Shown in pieces: positions 25,081 to 33,545 of a stretch of DNA of 64,000 nucleotides (position 1 is the first letter of the stretch; every line of letters begins with the position of its first letter). A program made the translations under genes and the position numbers. Location of the stretch: contig JAFYBN010000070.1 in the NCBI GenBank assembly GCA_017540175.1, positions 1 to 64,000 of the forward strand. Reading direction: 5' to 3'. Under the pieces are notes generated by a model, which searched no databases, was not told where the DNA came from, and saw only the letters and a program-made list of their open reading frames with translations. Origin of the DNA: Clostridia bacterium. GTDB taxonomy: Bacteria; Bacillota; Clostridia; Oscillospirales; CAG-272.

Positions 25081-26308
25081 TGCCCTCGTCTTCCTCCTCC
25101 CTGCCTGCGCGAAAAATCCCCCTCCCGCCCAGCCCCTCTGGTTCAACGCGCAGTACAGCTGTTTTCTCGGCTCCGCCGCCTATGTCAGCGATTTGACGCG
25201 CATCACCGTCCATACCCCGGAGGGGATCCGGAAAGGACTATGCCGCGACCCTCTCTGTGACCACGACGGGAGCGACGGGATCTGCCCGGACTGCCATTCT
25301 CTTCGCTGGCCGGATGTTGTCACGGACGGGGAGCTGCTCTATCTCTCCGCGATGACCTTTGACGGCACGACGGGCGCGTATTCCCGCGAGCTTTACAGTC
25401 TGAAGCCGGACGGGAGCGATTTCCGCCTGATCTGCAAAACGGACATGACCGGGAGCGATTCGCCGGACTTCAAGGTCGGCGGCGGGTATCTCTGGTTCAC
25501 GCAGGGGCAGTACGACGAAGACAAACCCGCGGGAGAGCGCGAAACCTTCTCGATCCTGCGCGTACCCGTCGGGGGAGGCGAGCCGGAGACCGTCGGAGAA
25601 GGGTATCTGTTTGCGCCGGGTTTCACCGTCAGCACGGACGGAAAGACGCTCGCCGTGCTGAACGCTTCCTTCGCGTCGAGACCGGTGAACGCCCCTGCGT
25701 CTTCGGAAGGGGAGTGGATCGAGCTCGCCGACACGGAAACGGGGGAGAAAACGCTGATCGATCCTCCCGCCGCGGACGAAAACCCGGTATTTATCGATAC
25801 ATGGCGGGGAGAATTCTGGCTGCGGACGGAGAGGGACAGAATGCTTTCCTTCACCCGCGATTCCGGCGAGGCCGCCGAGCTGAGGCGGAACGAGTGGGTC
25901 CTCTACCGCCTGCCCGCGGAGGAAAGCAAATTCGTCCGGGTCGCCGAGGCTGACCTCGGCTTCGTCTTCGGCGGGGACGCCGTATATTTCACGCGCGAGG
26001 AAAGCGAATACACCGGAACGAAGCCCATGCCCACCGGACGGCCGGGCGAGTACCGGGACACGGATTTCTTCAGGACCAAAACCGTCGCCGTCGGATTCTG
26101 GAAGGACGGAGCCGTCACGGAAATCCCCCCGGCTCTCCCGGAAGGCTTCGAAATGCTGACCTTTACGGCGGGCGCGGACGGGATCCTCTACGGCAGCCTG
26201 AGCGACGGCGGGCGGGAATATTACGAGACGGGTGAAATCCACGCCGTCCGGTGCGCGCTCGACCCCGAAACGCTCGAGGTCATCCGGCTCTTTGACGCGG
26301 AGCCGTAA
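25055..26308 (+). CDS. CxDPLCxH-family lipoprotein 7
   Basis: A 417-aa lipoprotein (lipobox LPAC, Cys18) with Cys36, then C63-R-D-P-L-C68-D-H70, Cys77 and Cys80. It contains KPMPTGRPGEY, the PTGR mark of the 21133/22365 subgroup, while its signal peptide matches lipoprotein 6. The gene thus joins a 5' end of one lineage to a body of another, as expected from recombination in a tandem array. AAAGGAAAT precedes the ATG. It is the last member of the array, and a terminator follows at 26326. Confidence 0.75.
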   Translation: MKRIGMLLLALVFLLPACAKNPPPAQPLWFNAQYSCFLGSAAYVSDLTRITVHTPEGIRKGLCRDPLCDHDGSDGICPDCHSLRWPDVVTDGELLYLSAMTFDGTTGAYSRELYSLKPDGSDFRLICKTDMTGSDSPDFKVGGGYLWFTQGQYDEDKPAGERETFSILRVPVGGGEPETVGEGYLFAPGFTVSTDGKTLAVLNASFASRPVNAPASSEGEWIELADTETGEKTLIDPPAADENPVFIDTWRGEFWLRTERDRMLSFTRDSGEAAELRRNEWVLYRLPAEESKFVRVAEADLGFVFGGDAVYFTREESEYTGTKPMPTGRPGEYRDTDFFRTKTVAVGFWKDGAVTEIPPALPEGFEMLTFTAGADGILYGSLSDGGREYYETGEIHAVRCALDPETLEVIRLFDAEP

Positions 26309-26325
26309 ACCGTGGGGAAAACAGA

Positions 26326-26370
26326 AAAGAGAGGCGGGTCAAACGACCGAAAAGCCTCTCTTTGTCTTTT
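26326..26370. terminator. Bidirectional terminator between convergent genes
   Basis: A 10-bp stem (AAAGAGAGGC at 26326-26335 with GCCTCTCTTT at 26354-26363) followed by T-rich sequence on both strands. It separates the lipoprotein array from the minus-strand AIM24-like gene. Confidence 0.8.
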
Positions 26371-26422
26371 GTTCCATACAGCGGCACAGCCGCTCCCGCG
26401 CCTCAGGCGCGGAGGCGAGCTT

Positions 26423-27094
26423 TTATTTCTTGCCGAGCATGCCCGAGACGGCGGACGCGAAGTTCGACATCGGCATGGTCTGCAGCACCACATGGCCGGG
26501 ACCGGTGATCACGGTGTTGAACAGTCCTTCTCCGCCGAAGAGAATGTTTTTCACACCCTTGACGGTCTGTACGGTCATGGAGCAGGTCGCGTCCATCATG
26601 GCGGCATAACCGGTATCGACGACCAGCTGTTCGCCGGGGCCGAGGTCGTATTCGATGGCGCTGCCGTCGATTTCCACGAACGCCGTGCCATATCCGCTCA
26701 GCTTCTGCATGATGAAGCCTTCGCCGCCGAAGAAGCCCGCCGACGCCTTCTTCTGGAAGAAGACCGAGAGCTCCACGGTGGGCTCGGACGCGAGAAAGCC
26801 GCTCTTCTGAACGACGATCTCATGCCCGGGGGAAATCTGGACCGCGCGGATCGAGCCGGGAAAGCTGGACGCGAACGCGATCATGCCCGCGCCCTGTGCG
26901 GTGTAGCGGTTCTGAAACATGGATTCGCCGGAGAACATTCTGCCGACGACCTTTTTCGCGCCGCCGCCGACCGTCTCCATCTGCATATTGGGAGTCATCC
27001 AGCTCATCGCGCCGGATTCCGAGATCATGCTTTCCCCGTTTTCGAGAGAGCAGATCACGACGGGAAGGGTATCGCCCTTGATTTCGTATCTCAC
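26423..27094 (-). CDS. AIM24/TIGR00266 family protein
   Basis: A 223-aa protein of the AIM24-like TIGR00266 family, widespread in bacteria and of unknown biochemical role. Typical elements are MSWMTPNMQMETV near residue 30, repeated short Gly-containing strands (GSIRAVQISPGHEIVVQ, GFIMQKLSGYGTAFVEIDGS) and the end NVITGPGHVVLQTMP-type sequence, consistent with the TRAP-like beta fold. The start is GTG, eight bases after AGGAGG. It lies 103 bases downstream of the aminopeptidase gene on the same strand, with no terminator evident between them. Confidence 0.85.
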   Translation of the reverse strand: MRYEIKGDTLPVVICSLENGESMISESGAMSWMTPNMQMETVGGGAKKVVGRMFSGESMFQNRYTAQGAGMIAFASSFPGSIRAVQISPGHEIVVQKSGFLASEPTVELSVFFQKKASAGFFGGEGFIMQKLSGYGTAFVEIDGSAIEYDLGPGEQLVVDTGYAAMMDATCSMTVQTVKGVKNILFGGEGLFNTVITGPGHVVLQTMPMSNFASAVSGMLGKK

Positions 27095-27197
27095 GGTATG
27101 CCTCCTTACAGAAGATTTTTATATGTTGATATGCTTCCGTATGTATGCCGTATGCCGGTGCGCGGATGTATGCCGTTTTTCGCCCGGTCCTCCGCCG

Positions 27198-28535
27198 TCA
27201 GTCCGCGAGGCTGCCCATGGGATCCCAGGGATTGAGCTCGATGAGGGGCTGCTCGAGCAGGGCGGCCTTCTCGCCCAGGTATTTCTTGTTCACGACCGCC
27301 TGATAGACGTACCGGTCGAACCACGGGTCGGATGCCATGTGATACCCCTTGTTCGCGCCGCCGTCGCCCCAGGAGTTTTCGATCTTCCAGCGGTTGGGCT
27401 GATCGTTCTCGTCGAGGTTCACGCCCGTGATGCACATCGCGTGGTTCATCGCGCTGACGTGGTAGTCGAGCATGTCCGCCTTGCTGATCTCGGAGTCGAA
27501 GCCGGTGAGCAGGTCCTCGTTGTACTGAGCGGGATCCCAGCAGGCACGGTCGCCGTCGCTGAACTTGCCGCAGTCGGAGCCGAACCACACGATCTCGCCG
27601 TCCTTGAGCTGGGCGACGACGAGCTTCTTGAACTCATCCATCGAAAGGTTCAGATGGCGCACGGGCTCGCCGCCCGCCACGTTGCCGAGGAATTTCACGG
27701 TGTACATCTTGTCAAAGGGCTTGTCCGCGGTCGGGGCGTGGACGATGGAAACGTAGTCGTCCAGATCATTGCCGAGATATTTCTCGGTGAAGGACTTCGG
27801 CGTCAGACCCTTTTCGAGGATGACCTTGTCGTCCTTGTCCTTGTATTCGAAGTCGAATTCCGTCGGCGGCACGTCGTAGCACGCGCAGAGGAAGGAATAG
27901 GTCCTCTTTAAGATATCGTCGCGCAGAGCGGCAAGCTCGTCGGTTTTGCCGTCCTTCGCGAGCGCGCGGAGCTTCGGGGTCTGCGCGCGGAGGTAGTTGT
28001 TGATGTGGCGGTTGAGCGCGCCGGTGTTCGAGGACTGGAAGGTCTCGGGATAGACGCACTTCGGAATGACGCCGTATTTCTTCACGATGTTCGTGAACAT
28101 ATCCCACTGGCCGCCGTCGTGCACGCCGGTCTCGACGATGTAGTCCACCACGCGGGAGTCGGAAGCCTCGTCTGCCGTGGCGATGATGGATTCGATGTAA
28201 TAGTTGACGCGCTCGAACTTGTCCCAGAAGGCGAGCCAAGACTGCGAAAGCTCGAACTGGTCCACGTTCAGTTTCTTCGCGATCTGCTCGCGCAGGACGT
28301 TGGTCGCCGCGAACAGCCAGCAGCGCCCGGAGGACTTCTGGTTCGTCGCGCTCATCGTCTTGATTTCATGATTGAACATGAACTGCATTTTCTTGCCTTC
28401 GGCGGTGAGGTACGCCATCGAGCCCATGTTGTTTTTCGCGAACACGGGAGTCAGGGCGCGGCGCACGGCGTCGGTTTCATAGTACGCGCCGTAGTTCTTG
28501 AGGTCGCAGCAGGTGATGGGGGTTGCGTTTTTCAT
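27198..28535 (-). CDS. pepC: Aminopeptidase C (bleomycin hydrolase family, C1B)
   Basis: A 445-aa cytosolic cysteine peptidase that trims peptides from the N-terminus. The papain-like triad is complete: Cys72 in SSGRCWLFAATN, His in MNHAMCITGV (about residue 365) and Asn in KIENSWGD (about residue 387). The length fits PepC/bleomycin hydrolase, which forms a hexameric self-compartmentalised particle. The family usually ends with residues that reach into the active site; this protein ends PMGSLAD. GAAAGGAG precedes the ATG. A small lipoprotein gene lies 51 bases upstream, so the cluster is likely one transcript from the ribokinase promoter, perhaps with internal starts. Confidence 0.95.
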   Translation of the reverse strand: MKNATPITCCDLKNYGAYYETDAVRRALTPVFAKNNMGSMAYLTAEGKKMQFMFNHEIKTMSATNQKSSGRCWLFAATNVLREQIAKKLNVDQFELSQSWLAFWDKFERVNYYIESIIATADEASDSRVVDYIVETGVHDGGQWDMFTNIVKKYGVIPKCVYPETFQSSNTGALNRHINNYLRAQTPKLRALAKDGKTDELAALRDDILKRTYSFLCACYDVPPTEFDFEYKDKDDKVILEKGLTPKSFTEKYLGNDLDDYVSIVHAPTADKPFDKMYTVKFLGNVAGGEPVRHLNLSMDEFKKLVVAQLKDGEIVWFGSDCGKFSDGDRACWDPAQYNEDLLTGFDSEISKADMLDYHVSAMNHAMCITGVNLDENDQPNRWKIENSWGDGGANKGYHMASDPWFDRYVYQAVVNKKYLGEKAALLEQPLIELNPWDPMGSLAD

Positions 28536-28586
28536 GTATGGTACTCCTTTCGGGGAGAAAAATTACGAAAACAGTCGGGAAGAAGC

Positions 28587-28976
28587 TCAGCCTTCCCGCG
28601 CCGGCATCAGACGCGCCTCGTGCGTGACGCCGTCCGTGGAAAAGAAGCTGAATATGAGAAGATCGTTGTCCCTGTCCCAGAACAGCATGTCGTCGCAGGG
28701 ATCGGGGAAGGGCATACCGTCCGTCACGATCCGGTAAAGACCGGGATAGTAATCCGATCCCGCCTTCTGATAACGGAGGGAGTAGACGTTCCGGCATTCT
28801 TCCTCGCCGCAGAAGGACCAGACGAGCGTGCTCCCTTCGAGTCGGCAGGAAAACGGATACTCCGTCCCCTCCTCGACGTATATGCCGGAAGGCTTGCTTT
28901 TGGAACAGGATGAGATGGTCGAAAGGATGAGCGCGGCGCAGAGCAGAACGAGCGCCGCCCGTATGATACGCTTCAT
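28587..28976 (-). CDS. Small lipoprotein of unknown function
   Basis: A 129-aa predicted lipoprotein: hydrophobic signal segment (residues 5-20) and lipobox ISSC (Cys24). The mature part has three further Cys (in SCRLEGS, SFCGEEEC) and aromatic-rich strands (DDMLFWDRDNDLLIFSFF). No family recognised. It is not a member of the CxDPLCxH family. It lies 22 bases downstream of ruvX and 51 bases upstream of pepC on the same strand. Confidence 0.7.
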   Translation of the reverse strand: MKRIIRAALVLLCAALILSTISSCSKSKPSGIYVEEGTEYPFSCRLEGSTLVWSFCGEEECRNVYSLRYQKAGSDYYPGLYRIVTDGMPFPDPCDDMLFWDRDNDLLIFSFFSTDGVTHEARLMPAREG

Positions 28977-28998
28977 GTTTGCTTTCCTCTTTTCGGCC

Positions 28999-29427
28999 TC
29001 ACGGTCCGATTCCCTGATTCTTTCTGCGTTTCAGAAAGTCTTCGAGGATCAGCCGGGCGGAGAGGGTGTCCACGGTCGCTTTTCTCTTTTTCCCGCGGAC
29101 GTTGTTGTCGTTTAAGATCCGGTGCGCCTCGACCGTGGTGAGCCTCTCATCCACGGTTTCGGTCGGAATGCCGGTCAGCTCAGCGAGCTCGCGGGCAAAC
29201 GCGCGGCACTTTTCCGAGCGGGGACCCGCCGTGCCGTTCATGTTCACGGGGTCGCCGACGACGATGAGCTCGGCGCCGAGCTCCTTCACCCGCGCGCCCA
29301 CCAGCTCGAGGGCCTTTTTGTAGGACGGCGCGGCGACGCAGCCCGCCTCAGTCGCCATCATTTCGTATTTGTCGCAGACGGCGATGCCGGTGCGGGCGTC
29401 CCCGAAATCGATGCCGACGATGATCAT
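28999..29427 (-). CDS. ruvX: Putative Holliday junction resolvase / pre-16S rRNA nuclease
   Basis: A 142-aa RuvX/YqgF protein with an RNase H-like fold, the usual length of the family. It starts IVGIDFGDARTGIAV with the first catalytic Asp (D7), has VDERLTTVEAHRIL with the second acidic residue, and ends with D-T-L-S-A-R-L-I-L-E-D-F, which supplies the third. In E. coli this protein matures the 5' end of 16S rRNA; a junction-resolving role is reported for some members. Its start overlaps the ribokinase stop (ATGA), indicating coupled translation. Confidence 0.95.
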   Translation of the reverse strand: MIIVGIDFGDARTGIAVCDKYEMMATEAGCVAAPSYKKALELVGARVKELGAELIVVGDPVNMNGTAGPRSEKCRAFARELAELTGIPTETVDERLTTVEAHRILNDNNVRGKKRKATVDTLSARLILEDFLKRRKNQGIGP

Positions 29428-30410
29428 GCCTCGTCGTCCTCGCTCATGACGGCGTCGGCGTTCCCGCCGTTCTCCGCCGCGACCTTGCTCCGCGCGTAGG
29501 CGATGACCTCTTCCCGCGTGGGAATGGAGGACGACGCGCCCATTTTCTGCACGGAGAGAGCGGCGGCGCAGGTTGCGTATTTCATGGCGGACAGGATGTT
29601 GCCGTTCTGGAGATAGACATAGGTCAGCACGGCGGTGTACACGTCGCCCGCGGCGGTCGTGTCGACGGGGGTGACCTTTTCAGCGGGGACGATGTAGTAT
29701 TCGCGCCCGTCGTAGAGGAAGGAGCCGCGGTCGCCGAGCTTCAGAACGAAATACTTCGCGTTCACGAGCGTGGACAGCTTGATCGCGGCGCGCAGGCAGT
29801 TGTCCTCCGAGGTCGGGGAAATGCCCGTGAAGACGCGCGTTTCCGTTTCGTTCGGGGAGAAGATCTCCACCCTGCCGAGCTTTTCGAGCGGGAAGTCGAG
29901 CCGGGCCGGTCCCGCGTCGATGAAGAGCGGAATGCCGGCGGCGTTCGCGCGTCTTGCCGCCTCGATGACCGCCTCGTCCGGGATCTCAAAGTGCACATAG
30001 ACGGCGTCCGGGTAGCAGGTGAAACCCGCTTCGATGTCGTCCGTGCTCATCGTCATATTCGCGCCGGGATAGACGATGATGCGGTTCTTGCCGTTCTCTT
30101 CCACGAGGATGGAGGCGAGCCCGGTCGCCGCCTCGGGGTCTTCGAGGATGTAGCGGGTGTCGATGCCCTCGCGCTGATACATGGATACGAGCCGTTTCGC
30201 GTTGGAGTCGCGCCCGACCTTGCAGGCGAACACGGTGTCCGCGCCGAAGCGCGCGAAGGTGATCGCGGAATTCGCGCCCTTTCCGCCGGGAACGTAGGAA
30301 TATCCCATGTCGTTTTCCACGACGGTTTCCCCGGAATACGGGACGCGGCGCATCCGCTGCACAAAATCGATGTTCGCGCTCGAAATCACAAGGATCCGCT
30401 CTTTTTTCAT
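29424..30410 (-). CDS. Ribokinase-like PfkB family sugar kinase
   Basis: A 328-aa PfkB-family kinase. It carries the N-terminal sugar-binding signature YVPGGKGANSAITFARFG and the C-terminal anion-hole motif DTTAAGDVYTA, the AAGD form common in ribokinases, where the Asp is the catalytic base. It therefore probably phosphorylates ribose or a related furanose. The ATG at 30410 is chosen; an in-frame ATG at 30443 lies only 11 bases after the -10 box and would give an almost leaderless mRNA. No ribose transporter or regulator is next to it. It heads the minus-strand cluster with ruvX. Confidence 0.85.
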   Translation of the reverse strand: MKKERILVISSANIDFVQRMRRVPYSGETVVENDMGYSYVPGGKGANSAITFARFGADTVFACKVGRDSNAKRLVSMYQREGIDTRYILEDPEAATGLASILVEENGKNRIIVYPGANMTMSTDDIEAGFTCYPDAVYVHFEIPDEAVIEAARRANAAGIPLFIDAGPARLDFPLEKLGRVEIFSPNETETRVFTGISPTSEDNCLRAAIKLSTLVNAKYFVLKLGDRGSFLYDGREYYIVPAEKVTPVDTTAAGDVYTAVLTYVYLQNGNILSAMKYATCAAALSVQKMGASSSIPTREEVIAYARSKVAAENGGNADAVMSEDDEA

Positions 30411-30454
30411 ACCTTTTGCCTCGCTTCCGTCAAAATCGACCATAGTACTGCCTT

Positions 30455-30483
30455 ATTATACCGCATCCCGCATCGGAAATCAA
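30455..30483 (-). promoter_or_regulatory. Sigma-A promoter for the ribokinase-ruvX cluster
   Basis: TTGATT (30478-30483) and TATAAT (30455-30460), minus strand, 17-base spacer. Confidence 0.75.
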
Positions 30484-30526
30484 CAACATTCTGAAAACTG
30501 TACAGAATAAAACGGCATTTTCCGAG

Positions 30527-30575
30527 AAAAAAACCGCCCGGCGTTTGCTCTCCGTAAGGCGGAGCAAACGCCGGG
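30527..30575 (-). terminator. Strong terminator of the stalk-protein operon
   Basis: A 14-bp perfect stem (30537-30550 with 30562-30575) followed on the minus strand by a run of seven T (30527-30533), about 50 bases after the stop at 30628. Confidence 0.9.
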
Positions 30576-30627
30576 TGCGCTGGATTTGTATGCGGATTTA
30601 TGCCGGCCGATCCCGATCCGGCGCGGA

Positions 30628-32010
30628 TCAATCGGCGAGGACTGCGGCAGAACCGGTATAGAGATCGACCTGGGCGGTCGAGGGCGTGAGCTTTTCCCCG
30701 TCCTTCGACAGGACTTTTCCCGTAACGATCAGGATTTTCGGATCCGCCCCGAATTCCATGCGGTCGATCGTGTGGAAATAAGGGTAGACGGAGCCTGTAA
30801 GGTTTTTGGTCCCCCCCGCCTTATAGACGACTTGAAGTTCGTTCGTGTTTCCGCCCGTCGTCCCCGAAAAATACCCGCGGATCACATAGCAAAGATCGTT
30901 TTCGACGGTTTCGGCCTCGTGATAGAGAAACCGGTTTTTCAACGTGTCGAGCACGTCTTCCGCGGACGCGCCGGAAGGGATCGAACCTGTCTCTGGAACC
31001 TGCCCGATGTCTTCCGCAGAGACGGTTACGGTGACGGTATCGCCGGACTTTACCGTGAAGCCTTGATCAAAGAGGAAGGTGAAATCGACGTGTCCGTTCC
31101 CCTGCGATCTGAATAGATCGCCGCTCACGGCCTTGCCGTTCAGTGACACCGAAAAGACCTGTGCGACCGCTGTGCGCACCTGTGGGGTATTCGTGCCGTC
31201 GACAGAGTCCGCCAGGGAAGGGATCGGGAGGGTAGAGAGCGTGTCGAAGAGCTTCTCGCGCAGCGTTTTATGCGTATGGAACTGCTCCGGGTAAAACGCG
31301 AGGGTCACCTTTGCCGTAGGGACGGTCTCCATATTCCAGATCAGATCCATATTCGCGTCGCTCTTGTCCCTGCCGAAAAAGGTCGAAAAGGAGTCGGAGT
31401 CCTCCCCGACTGTAAAGGTGACCGTCATGCCGCTGTCCGTTGCCTGCGCTTCGGCATTCCACTGTTTGACAGGCTGCTGTTCGACCGCGTGACCGCCTGC
31501 GAAGACCTTGTAGGGCAGGGTAGTAAACATGGAAGTCCGGGAATCATTGTCATAAAGGACTTCGCCGTACCGTTCAAGATCACGGAAACGGATGCAGGTC
31601 TCGCCGTTGATGTTCCAGCTTTCGACTTCGTCTCCCGCGACCGTCGTTACGATGTCCGTATAGAGAATGTCATGGGCGGGCGTTCCGATCTTCCCGGCAG
31701 GTACGGAGGGCTTGTAGTCAGGATAGCTTGCGGGAGTCAGCGGCTCGCCGTCCTTTAGAGGGCGGACGACCTCGAGCCACCGTTCCCCGGCGTGCCAGAT
31801 CACGTGGAAACCGTACGCCCTCAGATCTTCCGCGACGATGACCGTATGGTTGTCCACGTTGTAGGAACGGAGCGGATGCCCGTCGATCTCGGCGACGATA
31901 TCCGTGTAGAGCGTATGGTTCACCACCGTGCCGATGGCGATAGCCGCGGCTGAAACGCTCAGCGAGAGCAGGAGAGCGGCGGCGGTCACAAAAGAAATGA
32001 GTTTTTTCAT
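30628..32010 (-). CDS. Secreted stalk-domain protein B
   Basis: A 460-aa exported protein: signal peptide to about residue 24 (AAAIA), then two copper-amine-oxidase-N-like stalk domains (about 27-80, LYTDIVAEIDGHPLRSYNVD; and about 112-165, LYTDIVTTVAGDEVESWNIN). A variable middle (about 170-350) and a C-terminal domain (about 355-450) follow. The last about 100 residues are nearly identical to those of the neighbour at 32161-33477, also at DNA level, while the middles differ. Stalk domains commonly position wall proteins; no enzyme motif is visible. AGGAGG precedes the ATG. It is last in the BlaI/BlaR1 strand group. Confidence 0.8.
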   Translation of the reverse strand: MKKLISFVTAAALLLSLSVSAAAIAIGTVVNHTLYTDIVAEIDGHPLRSYNVDNHTVIVAEDLRAYGFHVIWHAGERWLEVVRPLKDGEPLTPASYPDYKPSVPAGKIGTPAHDILYTDIVTTVAGDEVESWNINGETCIRFRDLERYGEVLYDNDSRTSMFTTLPYKVFAGGHAVEQQPVKQWNAEAQATDSGMTVTFTVGEDSDSFSTFFGRDKSDANMDLIWNMETVPTAKVTLAFYPEQFHTHKTLREKLFDTLSTLPIPSLADSVDGTNTPQVRTAVAQVFSVSLNGKAVSGDLFRSQGNGHVDFTFLFDQGFTVKSGDTVTVTVSAEDIGQVPETGSIPSGASAEDVLDTLKNRFLYHEAETVENDLCYVIRGYFSGTTGGNTNELQVVYKAGGTKNLTGSVYPYFHTIDRMEFGADPKILIVTGKVLSKDGEKLTPSTAQVDLYTGSAAVLAD

Positions 32011-32160
32011 TTTGTTTCCTCCTGTGTATGGATGCGGTTTTTCCTTTCAACCGTTAGACGTCCTGACGATTCCTGATGTTCCCGGTGGGATGCCGGTTTT
32101 TTCTGCATCGGATGGTTTTTCGTGTCCCGAATCAGAGGGGATCCGGTGCGTGTTTGCGGA

Positions 32161-33477
32161 TCAGGAATCCCGAACGGCGGCGGCTCCGGTATAGATGTCT
32201 ACCTCCACGGTCGAGGGCGTGAGCTTCTCCCCGTCCTTCGACAGGACTCTTCCCGTGACGATCAGGATTTTCGGATCCGCCCCGAATTCGATGCGGTCGA
32301 TCATATGGAAATACGGGTAGACGGAGCCGGTGAGATTTTTGGTCCCGCCCGCCTTATAGACGACCTGAAGATCGTTCGTATTCCCGCTCGTCGTCCCCGA
32401 AAAATACCCGCGGATCACATAGCAAAGATCATTTTCCACGGTTTCCGTCTCGTGGAAAAGGAATCTCTCCCGCAGCGCCCTGAGCTCTTCCGCAGGCGTG
32501 GCGGGAGTTCCCGCGCCAAGCACCCTTTCCGCGCCGATCTCAATTAGGAGAACGTCCCCCACGTTCAGCGGGACAAAGCTGTCGAAGGTGAAGTTGATAT
32601 CCACATGGCCGTTTCCCCAGGAGAGGAAGCAGTCGCCCTTCACCGGCTCGCCGTTCAGCGTCACGCGCAGATACGCCGAGACCGCTTCCCTCTGCGTGTC
32701 GGTGTTGTCGTAATGAAGGTAGTTCGCGTCGACGTCGGGCAGACCCATCGTCGCGAGGGCGTGGAAGGCTCGGTAAAAATCCGTGTCGTAATAGGGATCG
32801 CCCTCCGGAATGGAGTAGGTATAGTGCGCGAGACGAATGCCTCTTTCCGACACATGCAGCTCGAACTGCCCGCCGGGGTCGGACGCGAGAGTGAGGACGG
32901 GCTTGCCTCCCTCCGGCCGGACGACCGCCGAAAGGGTCCCCACGCCCGTATTCCGCGGGAAATCGGTTCTCGAGAGGGACGCGCTCCACGGGACCCCATG
33001 CGTGTACGACGTGGTGCGGACGGAGTTGTCATAGCGGACGACGCCGGATCTTCCGAGATCCTGGAAGAAGATCACCGTCTCCCCGTCGATGTTGAAGCTC
33101 TCGACCAGCCTGCCGTTCACGTACGTGACGATATCCGTATAGAGAACGGGGAACGCCGGCGTGCCGATCTTGCCCTTTGGCGGCTCGGGGACGGCGGCGG
33201 GGAAGGAGGCGGGGTCAAAGCTTTTCGAGGGATCAACGGTCAGTACGCGCTCGTCCGCGTGCCAGATCACGTCGAAGCCGTAAGCCCTGAGATCCTCCGC
33301 GACAACGCACATATGATTCGCCACGTTGAACGCGCGGATCGGATGCCCGTCGATTTTCGCGGTGATGTCCGTGTAGAGCACCTGCCCGACCACGTCGCCG
33401 ATTTTCTGAGCCGCAGCAGGCTGGGCCAGCGCGGACAAGAACAAAACCGAGACAAGAAGCAAAACGATTCTTTTCAT
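32161..33477 (-). CDS. Secreted stalk-domain protein A
   Basis: A 438-aa twin of the protein at 30628-32010: signal peptide ending AAA-QKIG, two stalk domains (LYTDITAKIDGHPIRAFNVA; LYTDIVTYVNGRLVESFNID), a different middle, and the shared C-terminal domain with CYVIRGYFSGTT and LTGSVYPYFHMIDRIEFG. It lies 68 bases downstream of the giant BlaR1-type gene and 150 bases upstream of protein B, with no terminator seen in either gap, so cotranscription from the BlaI promoter is likely. Function unknown; extracellular or wall-associated by inference. Confidence 0.8.
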   Translation of the reverse strand: MKRIVLLLVSVLFLSALAQPAAAQKIGDVVGQVLYTDITAKIDGHPIRAFNVANHMCVVAEDLRAYGFDVIWHADERVLTVDPSKSFDPASFPAAVPEPPKGKIGTPAFPVLYTDIVTYVNGRLVESFNIDGETVIFFQDLGRSGVVRYDNSVRTTSYTHGVPWSASLSRTDFPRNTGVGTLSAVVRPEGGKPVLTLASDPGGQFELHVSERGIRLAHYTYSIPEGDPYYDTDFYRAFHALATMGLPDVDANYLHYDNTDTQREAVSAYLRVTLNGEPVKGDCFLSWGNGHVDINFTFDSFVPLNVGDVLLIEIGAERVLGAGTPATPAEELRALRERFLFHETETVENDLCYVIRGYFSGTTSGNTNDLQVVYKAGGTKNLTGSVYPYFHMIDRIEFGADPKILIVTGRVLSKDGEKLTPSTVEVDIYTGAAAVRDS

Positions 33478-33545
33478 GACAAAAATACCTTTCCGTGTTT
33501 TCCGCCGGAGGTTTTTCTCTCAAGCGGAGATCCCGCGCAGGTCGT

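Noticed and set aside
13566-25295. CxDPLCxH as a cytochrome c heme motif
   Set aside because: Heme attachment needs CxxCH (or rare CxxxxCH); here one residue separates Cys and His, and no cytochrome maturation genes are seen.
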